Origin: DP-20 sp964539925
GTDB taxonomy: Bacteria; Desulfobacterota; Binatia; UBA9968
Length of the DNA stretch: 6,496 nucleotides
Reading direction: 5' to 3'
NCBI GenBank assembly: GCA_964539925.1
Contig: CAZILB010000190.1
Span: forward strand, 1-6,496
In this document: positions 1 to 5,558 of the stretch, piece after piece
Layout: each line of letters opens with the position of its first letter
Position numbering within the stretch: the stretch's first letter is position 1
Notes under the pieces: model-generated
The model's input: only the letters and a program-made list of their open reading frames with translations
What the model was told of the DNA's origin: nothing
The model's database searches: none
Translations under genes and position numbers: made by a program

Positions 1-961
1 ATTTCTTGTACAGCCGATCGAAAAATCCCTCGCGCGTGAGCTTCTCGACAATGGCATTGTCCTGAAAAGTCTCCACCGGAACACCTTTCTTGCCCATAAA
101 TTCGAGGATCGTCTGCACCGCTTCGGGTTCCGCTTTGGGAATACGGTCTAAATAAGTGACCGAGTCGTCATAAAAGTCGTTGATCATCCGGGGATCGCTG
201 AGGCGCGAGTACTTGGCGATGATTTTGAGGGCCCGTTCCTTGTTCTGGTTCATGAACGCGACGCCATCGGCGTAGGCCCGGACCAGAGCCTCGACCGCTC
301 CCGGGTTGCGCCGGTAGTACTCCTTTTGGACCGCGATCATGTTCATGGAATACGGAATGCCCATATCGACCAGCCGCACCAGAATTTTGGGCTGGCTCGG
401 CGGCGCCACGCGCAGCTCGGACGTGACCGCCCCCGCGATCATACGGTTCTGGAAGGCTGCCGCCACCTCGATCGTGCCCCCCATCTGCCGTACATTGACG
501 GCCCCTTCCAGGCCGTGCTTGCGCAACAGGATCCGGCTCAAGTTATCGGTGATCGAACCGAAGCGGGTGACGCCGAGCGTCTTGCCGCGGAGATCTTCCA
601 GGCGGTTGATTTCCGCCTGGACGAAGAGCCGGTGATAAGGCCGATTGGCGGTGCCGCCTACGGCGATGATCGGCGCGCCGTTTAATATCGCATTGATCGC
701 TGCGTTGCTGGCGGCGCTCACGGCGTGGATGTCTCCGCCGATCAAAGACTGCACGGAGATCGGACCGGAGGTGATAAGAATAATATCGGCTTGAATGCCG
801 TATCTCTCGAAAGCGCCACTCTCCTTGGCCATCCACACCCCCGATGCCATCGGGCCGATGGAAGAGTAAGCGACGGTCATCTTGGTTTGCGCGTGGGCGG
901 CCCCGACGAAAAACAGGCAAAAAAAGATGGACAGAATCATGGGCAATTGAGCTCGCCTCAT
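1..961 (-). CDS. ABC-type periplasmic substrate-binding protein (NMT1/SsuA/TauA-like), 3' end cut by window edge
   Basis: This gene reads leftward from ATG 961 and stays open for 320 codons to the window edge without a stop. Proteins of this class are usually about 320-340 residues, so only a few C-terminal residues are probably missing. Residues 1-24 form a Sec signal peptide: Arg2-Arg3, a Phe/Leu-rich core, and an AHA cleavage site before Gln25. The mature part begins with a strand followed by a 'SSIGPMASGVWMAKESGAFE' segment, then a GIQADIILI strand. This is the usual opening of NMT1/THI5-like and SsuA-type receptors, which bind small solutes (sulfonates, pyrimidines, aromatic or other acids) in the periplasm and deliver them to an ABC permease. 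Later landmarks are 'LRGKTLGVTRFGS' and a C-terminal helical region. The start is fixed by the very strong AGGAGGAGGA site six bases upstream, inside the end of the preceding gene, three bases away. No permease or ATPase gene is in view. The ligand is unknown. Confidence 0.9.
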   Translation of the reverse strand, partial: MRRAQLPMILSIFFCLFFVGAAHAQTKMTVAYSSIGPMASGVWMAKESGAFERYGIQADIILITSGPISVQSLIGGDIHAVSAASNAAINAILNGAPIIAVGGTANRPYHRLFVQAEINRLEDLRGKTLGVTRFGSITDNLSRILLRKHGLEGAVNVRQMGGTIEVAAAFQNRMIAGAVTSELRVAPPSQPKILVRLVDMGIPYSMNMIAVQKEYYRRNPGAVEALVRAYADGVAFMNQNKERALKIIAKYSRLSDPRMINDFYDDSVTYLDRIPKAEPEAVQTILEFMGKKGVPVETFQDNAIVEKLTREGFFDRLYKK

Positions 962-964
962 AGT

Positions 965-1591
965 TTATCCTCCTCCTAGCCCGCTGCCGAGAATTTCGAC
1001 ACCCTCGGTTTTTTGGACGTAATTCGCGAACTGGTATTTGTTTTCCCGCGGGTCGGGCACGCGTTTGGTTTTTTTCGGCCCGTCCTGATCGAGCGCTTCG
1101 ACGCGCGCCCGAATGAAGTGCGGACCGTCGCCGGATAGCGCGGCTTGAATCTTGGCGCGGAAAGCCGCGGCGTCTTCGACGGTACATGCGCTCTCGATGC
1201 CGCAGCCTCGCGCCACCGCCTCCAGATTCATCTTGCCGCTCGTCGCCGTGGGCATGCCAGGCGCGTGTTTGTGACTGCCGAGGTAATTGCCGTTATCCAT
1301 CACCACAAGGGTCAAATTTTTAGGCGCTTCATTGCCTATGGTGCCGAGCACGCCGAGATTCAAGGTGAGGTTGCCGTCGGCGTCGAGGGCGAGGACTTTC
1401 CGCCTGGGCAGGGCAAGCGACAGTCCCAGCGCCGTCGGGCTGCACATTCCCATCGTCAGGTGAAACAGGTTCGCTTCCCGATCTTTCAGCTGGCCCCAAA
1501 ATCCACTGTTATTGCCGATGCTGGTCAGCACAAGAACGTCGTCGGGGACGAACGCGGAAAGTTCTTTCAGCAAAGTGAATCGGGTTACCAT
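965..1591 (-). CDS. ThDP-dependent decarboxylase, C-terminal (beta) subunit, sulfopyruvate/phosphonopyruvate decarboxylase-like
   Basis: This 208-residue protein has the diphosphate/Mg-binding fold of thiamine-diphosphate enzymes (TPP_enzyme_C), equivalent to the ComE subunit of sulfopyruvate decarboxylase or the C-terminal half of phosphonopyruvate decarboxylase. Visible landmarks are 'LTSIGNNSGF' near residue 22, the conserved turn 'HLTMGMCSPTALGLSLALP' at 44-62, and the ThDP motif. The motif is DADGN at 70-74 followed about 27 residues later by DNGNY at 99-103. Asp72 and Asn100/Asn102 are the expected metal and diphosphate ligands. The common G-D-G is A-D-G here. A charged tail follows about residue 170 and ends in LGGG. 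The start ATG 1591 has a GAGGAA site five bases upstream and overlaps the end of the alpha-subunit gene by seven bases (ATGGTAA), so the two halves are almost certainly co-translated partners. Likely reaction: decarboxylation of a 2-oxo acid in the cytoplasm. The substrate cannot be assigned, and bacterial genes of this type need not make coenzyme M. Confidence 0.87.
   Translation of the reverse strand: MVTRFTLLKELSAFVPDDVLVLTSIGNNSGFWGQLKDREANLFHLTMGMCSPTALGLSLALPRRKVLALDADGNLTLNLGVLGTIGNEAPKNLTLVVMDNGNYLGSHKHAPGMPTATSGKMNLEAVARGCGIESACTVEDAAAFRAKIQAALSGDGPHFIRARVEALDQDGPKKTKRVPDPRENKYQFANYVQKTEGVEILGSGLGGG
968..977 (-). promoter_or_regulatory. Ribosome binding site of the ABC receptor gene, inside the upstream coding region
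   Basis: On the minus strand this reads AGGAGGAGGA, six bases before ATG 961. It lies wholly within the last codons of the ThDP beta-subunit gene, where it encodes the Gly-Gly-Gly end of that protein. It decides the start of the receptor gene and suggests translational coupling. Confidence 0.8.
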
Positions 1592-2082
1592 AGTGCTTCC
1601 TCATTGAGCAACACGGCTACCGGCTTGAGCCAGGCGCGGGCGCTCTCGTTGCCCTCCTTGATAGCTCGCACGATATCCGACGACCGGCTCACCACCCGAT
1701 AGGGGATGTCCATGGCATTGAGCCCCGGCTCCGTGGTCTTTTTGTATAAACCCATCCAGCGCGGATCGCCGATGTCGCCGCGGTACGGAATCACTACCAG
1801 CACCGGCACTTCGTGCAGCAGGTTGATGCGCGCCAGGTGATACGTCGCCACCAATAAACCCGATGTTGCAAGAATGAGCGCCGGCTTTTTGCCGCCGAAC
1901 CAGGCGCCGAAGCCGATGCCTGTCGCCTCGGCCTCGTTGGCTGCGCCGATATAGTGGATGTCGCGGTCTTCCGCGAGCATTTTGTAAACTTCGATGAACT
2001 GAGCGTCGGGAACGCCGGCGGCAAAGTCAACGCCGGCTTCCTTAAGCCCCTGGATTACGAGTTGCGCTTTTTCCGGCTTCAT
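1585..2082 (-). CDS. ThDP-dependent decarboxylase, N-terminal (alpha) subunit, sulfopyruvate decarboxylase alpha-like
   Basis: This 165-residue protein corresponds to the pyrimidine-binding domain (TPP_enzyme_N), like the ComD subunit of sulfopyruvate decarboxylase. Landmarks are 'LKEAGVDFAAGVPDAQF' at 13-29, the family turn near the N-terminus, then 'ANEAEATGIGFGAWFGGKKP' at 48-67 and 'LATSGL' at 71-76. Glu50 sits where ThDP enzymes carry the glutamate that activates the cofactor (nine residues before the G-A-W/G-Y-A turn); this assignment is by spacing and not by structure. It should form a heteromer with the next gene, making an active site at the interface. The frame is open farther upstream to 2196, but that region is the end of the TctC-type gene. 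ATG 2082 is preferred because the family starts there and a GAAGGAG site lies 11 bases upstream. The gap to the preceding stop is 16 bases, and the stop TAA overlaps the beta-subunit start. Confidence 0.87.
   Translation of the reverse strand: MKPEKAQLVIQGLKEAGVDFAAGVPDAQFIEVYKMLAEDRDIHYIGAANEAEATGIGFGAWFGGKKPALILATSGLLVATYHLARINLLHEVPVLVVIPYRGDIGDPRWMGLYKKTTEPGLNAMDIPYRVVSRSSDIVRAIKEGNESARAWLKPVAVLLNEEALW
1597..1602 (-). promoter_or_regulatory. Ribosome binding site of the ThDP beta-subunit gene
   Basis: On the minus strand this reads GAGGAA, five bases before ATG 1591. It lies inside the last codons of the alpha-subunit gene and supports the overlapping start. Confidence 0.65.
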
Positions 2083-2093
2083 ATGGACCGTAG

Positions 2094-2100
2094 CTCCTTC
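2094..2100 (-). promoter_or_regulatory. Ribosome binding site of the ThDP alpha-subunit gene
   Basis: On the minus strand this reads GAAGGAG and overlaps the TGA stop of the TctC-type gene by two bases. The spacer to ATG 2082 is 11 bases, slightly long. It supports 2082 over the upstream in-frame ATG at 2196. Confidence 0.55.
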
Positions 2101-3157
2101 AGCGCGGCGGTAGCGCCTCGGCGCTCCCCAGCATTTTGTACATCTCGATGATTTCAGGCTCCCGCGGCAGCTTGCCCATCGCCTTTTCATGGGCATCGGG
2201 AAGAAGCGGCGACGCCGGTTCGCCCGTCAGCTTTTGATATTCTGCGATAAATTCCCGGTCCGTATATATATTGCGCATGGCGGTGCGCAGGATATCCGCC
2301 TGCTCCTTCGGCGTCCCGGGAGGCAGGACAAAAGGAGAACCGGCGAGCCTGAAGGTGCGGTACAGCTCGAGCAGCTTGCGCTCTTTTTCGGTCTTCGCAA
2401 AACCGTCCAGCTCGGGGAGCTTCGCGAAGCGGGGATGCTTGTCGCCCCTGGGAATCTCGATGACCGCATGAAAGTCCATCAAACCCTTTTCAAGAAAGTC
2501 CGGGTTTTGCTTTATCACGTTGCTGGCGACGCCGGGCACGGCGTCCAGCTCTCCGCTCAACATCGCGATATCAAGCTCCGGCGAAGAGTAGCCGACGACA
2601 AACTTGGGCTCCCGCAAACCGAGCAGATAGGCGAACAGCCTGCCCGTATAATAGATCGAATGCCCGACGGTCTGCGCGCCGACCCTCAAGCCGGCATGGG
2701 CGCGCAGCTTTTCCGTACTATTCAATCCGAGCTTCCGATTGGTGTAAAAGACGTACTGCGACGCGCTGTTCGGCGACCCCAGATAGATAAATTTGTTCAG
2801 GTCGTATTGAACGCCCGACTCTCCCAGAATCGCCGCCGGCACCATGCCGCTTGGCAGGGCGCCGATCACAAGGCCGTCGGCGCGAGCGCTTTGAAAAAGA
2901 TGATTGGCGGCTTTCCGACCGCCCGCGCCGGGCATGAACTCGATGACTACGGTAGGGCTGCCGGGAACATGTTTTTTAAGATAGTTGGCCACCGCTCGCG
3001 TGCGCATCTCGCCGATGCCTCCGGGCGTGCTGCCGCGGACAATGGTGATGGTTTTGCCTTGGTAAAAGGGAGTTTGCGAAAACGCCGAACCCGCAGCCAA
3101 AAAAACCAGGCCAGAGATCGAGACCGCAGCCTTAAGGGTCGCTTTTATGGGTATCAT
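2099..3157 (-). CDS. Tripartite tricarboxylate transporter-type solute-binding protein (TctC/Bug family)
   Basis: This 352-residue protein is of typical length for periplasmic receptors of the TctC/Bug family, which bind carboxylates and similar small anions and may feed a TctAB permease. Residues 1-27 look like a Sec signal peptide (Lys5 and Lys9, hydrophobic core 10-25, AFS before Gln28). The mature start 'FYQGKTITIVRGSTPGGIGE' (31-50) matches the first strand and glycine turn of the family. 'PGAGG' at 76-80 is the second conserved loop. 'LPSGMVPAAIL' near 100-110 and 'GELDAVPGVASNVI' in the second lobe also fit. The family Asp after the first Gly-Gly turn appears as Glu50. A C-terminal helical part carries 'FVLPPGTPKEQADILRTAM', as in other members. 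The start ATG 3157 has a near-perfect AAGGAGGT site with a 5-base spacer, and overlaps the end of the Mo-subunit gene by 26 bases. No TctA or TctB membrane gene is in view. The ligand is unknown. Confidence 0.92.
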   Translation of the reverse strand: MIPIKATLKAAVSISGLVFLAAGSAFSQTPFYQGKTITIVRGSTPGGIGEMRTRAVANYLKKHVPGSPTVVIEFMPGAGGRKAANHLFQSARADGLVIGALPSGMVPAAILGESGVQYDLNKFIYLGSPNSASQYVFYTNRKLGLNSTEKLRAHAGLRVGAQTVGHSIYYTGRLFAYLLGLREPKFVVGYSSPELDIAMLSGELDAVPGVASNVIKQNPDFLEKGLMDFHAVIEIPRGDKHPRFAKLPELDGFAKTEKERKLLELYRTFRLAGSPFVLPPGTPKEQADILRTAMRNIYTDREFIAEYQKLTGEPASPLLPDAHEKAMGKLPREPEIIEMYKMLGSAEALPPR

Positions 3158-5459
3158 CGGGAACCTCCTTGATCGCCCGCCAAACTTTTTCCGGCGTTAA
3201 AGGCAGCGATTTAACCCGCGCTCCGGTGCTCCACGCGACGGCGTTCGCCACCGCCGGCGCCACCGGAATAATACCGCCCTCGCCCAACCCTTTGGCGCCA
3301 TAGGGTCCGGGGCCGTTGGCATCCTCAATCAATATCGACTCGAACTCCCCCGGCACGTCGTCAAAGGTCGGCACTTTGTAGTCAATCATCGTCGCATTGA
3401 TGATCTGCCCGCCGTCGAACCGATAAGCTTCATAAAACGTATGGCCGAATCCCATCATCGCCGAGCCTTCATCCTGCCCCTCGCACTGCAGCGGATGGAG
3501 TGCCTTGCCGGCGTCGGCGGCGGTGACATATTTCTCGACGTGAACCTTGCCGGTCTCCCGATCCACGGACACTTCCACCGCGCCAATGCCGATTTCCCAA
3601 AACAGGGGATTGGCCGGAGTCGGCGCCATGCCGCTATGGGCGTAGCCGGTGCCTACCAGCTCGCCGCCCTGCATGGCAAAGTGTTTATGAATCAGTTCCC
3701 CGTAGTTGATGTGCTTGCCGCCCGCGGTCGCTTCGCCGTCTTTGAGCGTGACCGCGTCCTCGGGACATTCGAAATGTTCGGCGGCAAGCTCGACGATCTG
3801 GCGGCGCGCATCTCTGCCCGCCAGCTCGACGGCTTTGCCCATGACCGTCGTCGAACGGCTCGAGCCCGTGGAGCGATCGAACGGCGTGAACGCAGTATCG
3901 ATGGGCCGGATCGTGACTCGATTGAGGGGTACGCGCAGCTCCTCCGCAACGATCTGGCTCATGACGGTTTTGGCGCCCTGTCCGAGCTCCGCCGTGCCGC
4001 AAAGAAGCACGACACTGCCGTCGGAGAGAACATGGACGGTGGAAGTCGAAGCCAGCGGCGCACCGGGATCGGTCGTGCCGAATCCCACGCCCCTGCCTTT
4101 GCCCTCTTTAGAAACCGGACCGTCCCAACCCAATTTGTCGAGGACGAGTTGGAATCCCTTGGCCAGGTCCGCGTCCAGGGGTTTGTAGTTCGGCCGGATC
4201 TCCTCGCCCTGTTTCACCAAATTTTTGCGCCGCAATTCGACCGGGTCCATGCCCAGCTTGCGGGCGATGATGTCCATTTGAGACTCGGTGGCCCAGGCCG
4301 TTTGCGGCCCGCCGATGGAGCGAAACGACGCGGCGGAAGCGGTGTTGGTGTATACACAATATGAATGGATCTTGAGATGGGGATAGCGATAGGGACCGAG
4401 GATGCGCGTGAGCGTCCTTCCTGTCACAATCGGCCCGGTCTCGGCGTAGGCGCCGGTGTTGAGGTAGATCTCCGCCTGCTTCGCCACCAACGTGCCGTCT
4501 TTTTTGACGCCGGTCTTGAGCTTGCACTTGACGGCGTGGCGCCGGCAAGTCGCCATCGCTTCGGATACCGACTGCGCCACGCGCACGGGCCGCCCTGCTT
4601 TGCGCGCCAGGGCCGCCACCAGCGGCTCGATCTTGGCCCCCGACTTGCTTCCGTAGGCGCCGCCAACGAAATTCACGTGCACGCGGATCTTGGACAGCGG
4701 CAAATGAAAGATCTCGGCGATCTCCTGGCGAACGCCGAAGGGATGGCCCGTAGAGGTCCAGATTTGAATGCCGTCGCCGTCCACCTGAGCGATCGCCGTG
4801 TGCGGCTCCATCGAATAGTGATAGACCATCGGAAATTCGAAGCTGTCTTCGAAGATCTCGTCGGCTTCGGCAAATCCCTTTTCCACGTCGCCTTTGATCA
4901 GTTCGGCTTTCGCGCAGATATTTCGCTCGGCGAACTCGTGCAAGCGCGGTGCTCCTTCGGCCATCGCTTCGTCGATTTCGATCACCGCCGGCAGCTCTTC
5001 ATATTCGACCCGAATCTTGCTCAGAGCCGCTTCCGCCGCCGCCCGGTCCACGGCCGCCACCGCGGCCACCGGCTGGCCGGCGTAAATCACACGGTCCGTA
5101 GCGATCATTGGCTGATCTTTGTATTTACCGCGGCCGACGTAGGGCGAGATATCGATGAAGTCTTTGCTCGTAAGCACCGCGATAACGCCCGGCAGCGCAT
5201 GCGCTTCAGACGTATCGATCGCGCGGATGCGCGCATGCGCATAGGGACTGCGCGAAAACTTCCCCTCGATCATGCCGGGGACAACGAGATCGCCGGTATA
5301 TTTGGCTTTGCCGGTGACTTTGTCGACGCCGTCGACCCGCGGAACCGAATGGCCGACAATGGCATAATAAGGGGTAGCCGTGCTCACTTTACGCACCCTG
5401 ATTCCTATGGGAAATTTCCACCGCGGGGGATCGCATCGAATGCCGACCCGCCGAGCCAT
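3132..5459 (-). CDS. Xanthine dehydrogenase-family molybdopterin-binding (large) subunit
   Basis: This 775-residue protein has the layout of the large subunit of molybdenum hydroxylases (XdhA/CoxL superfamily), which hydroxylate a substrate carbon with water at a Mo-MCD centre. The a/b hammerhead domain spans about 45-155 ('SVPRVDGVDKVTGKAKYTGD', then 'SPYAHARIRAID'). The first Mo-binding domain spans about 180-415 and the second about 440-700. Motifs: VGGAYGSKSG at 265-274, GPYRYPH at 355-361, SFRSIGGPQ at 378-386, AELGQGAKT at 490-498, PFDRSTGSSRSTT near 526-538, and KGLGEGG at 723-729. Glu727 is the expected catalytic glutamate and Arg380 the active-site arginine (Glu1261 and Arg880 in bovine xanthine oxidoreductase, by motif). 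Ser273 stands where purine enzymes have Glu802, so purine is an unlikely substrate. No 2Fe-2S or FAD subunit gene is adjacent. ATG 5459 has a GGAAG site 7 bases upstream, but the first 24 residues are basic and unlike the family. GTG 5387 (751 residues) is a serious alternative. Confidence 0.93.
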   Translation of the reverse strand: MARRVGIRCDPPRWKFPIGIRVRKVSTATPYYAIVGHSVPRVDGVDKVTGKAKYTGDLVVPGMIEGKFSRSPYAHARIRAIDTSEAHALPGVIAVLTSKDFIDISPYVGRGKYKDQPMIATDRVIYAGQPVAAVAAVDRAAAEAALSKIRVEYEELPAVIEIDEAMAEGAPRLHEFAERNICAKAELIKGDVEKGFAEADEIFEDSFEFPMVYHYSMEPHTAIAQVDGDGIQIWTSTGHPFGVRQEIAEIFHLPLSKIRVHVNFVGGAYGSKSGAKIEPLVAALARKAGRPVRVAQSVSEAMATCRRHAVKCKLKTGVKKDGTLVAKQAEIYLNTGAYAETGPIVTGRTLTRILGPYRYPHLKIHSYCVYTNTASAASFRSIGGPQTAWATESQMDIIARKLGMDPVELRRKNLVKQGEEIRPNYKPLDADLAKGFQLVLDKLGWDGPVSKEGKGRGVGFGTTDPGAPLASTSTVHVLSDGSVVLLCGTAELGQGAKTVMSQIVAEELRVPLNRVTIRPIDTAFTPFDRSTGSSRSTTVMGKAVELAGRDARRQIVELAAEHFECPEDAVTLKDGEATAGGKHINYGELIHKHFAMQGGELVGTGYAHSGMAPTPANPLFWEIGIGAVEVSVDRETGKVHVEKYVTAADAGKALHPLQCEGQDEGSAMMGFGHTFYEAYRFDGGQIINATMIDYKVPTFDDVPGEFESILIEDANGPGPYGAKGLGEGGIIPVAPAVANAVAWSTGARVKSLPLTPEKVWRAIKEVPDDTHKSDP
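3163..3170 (-). promoter_or_regulatory. Ribosome binding site of the TctC-type gene, inside the Mo-subunit gene
   Basis: On the minus strand this reads AAGGAGGT, five bases before ATG 3157. It lies within the last codons of the Mo-subunit gene and fixes the start, so the 26-base gene overlap is real. Confidence 0.8.
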
Positions 5460-5472
5460 GAAGACACTTCCG

Positions 5473-5499
5473 CTTATAACGCTGCCTTGCTCCTGTCAA
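5473..5499 (-). promoter_or_regulatory. Possible sigma70-like promoter of the minus-strand operon
   Basis: On the minus strand a perfect TTGACA (5499-5494) is followed after 15 bases by TATAAG (5478-5473). The -35 box is consensus and the -10 box differs from TATAAT in one base, but the spacer is shorter than the preferred 17. Transcription would start near 5466, which fits a gene starting at GTG 5387 better than one at ATG 5459. Found by eye only. Confidence 0.4.
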
Positions 5500-5558
5500 G
5501 AATGTTCTATGCGCCGAACTTGAGCCGTATCGCTATCGGTGCGATCCTTTCTGCCTCC

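Noticed and set aside
543..1187. Minus-strand open frame (214 codons) across the ABC receptor and beta-subunit genes
   Set aside because: It is out of frame with both real genes and extremely Arg-rich, so it is a frame shadow.
1145..1702. Plus-strand open frame across the junction of the two ThDP subunit genes
   Set aside because: It spans two clearly coding minus-strand genes and their overlap. The composition is that of a shadow frame.
2083..2196. Upstream extension of the ThDP alpha-subunit gene to ATG 2196
   Set aside because: The extra residues overlap the C-terminus of the TctC-type protein and are Arg/Cys-rich. The family start and ribosome binding site favour ATG 2082.
2189..3172. 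Long plus-strand open frame (327 codons) opposite the TctC-type gene
   Set aside because: It mirrors a well-supported minus-strand gene with signal peptide, family motifs and ribosome binding site. The translation is Arg/Gln/His-rich with no recognisable domain, typical of an antisense shadow in GC-rich DNA.
3441..4364. Plus-strand open frame (307 codons) inside the Mo-subunit gene
   Set aside because: It is antisense to conserved Mo-binding domains, has low-complexity composition, no ribosome binding site and no family motif.
5195..5240. Palindrome GCGCATGCGC occurring twice, 36 bp apart (5195-5204 and 5231-5240)
   Set aside because: Both copies lie in the Mo-subunit gene and encode Ala-His-Ala in the same codon frame; one belongs to the conserved SPYAHAR motif. 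Codon choice explains the repeat without a binding site.
5460..5470. Short inverted repeat GAAG-ACA-CTTC just upstream of ATG 5459
   Set aside because: A 4-bp stem is too short to call an operator or hairpin, although it does overlap the GGAAG ribosome binding site.
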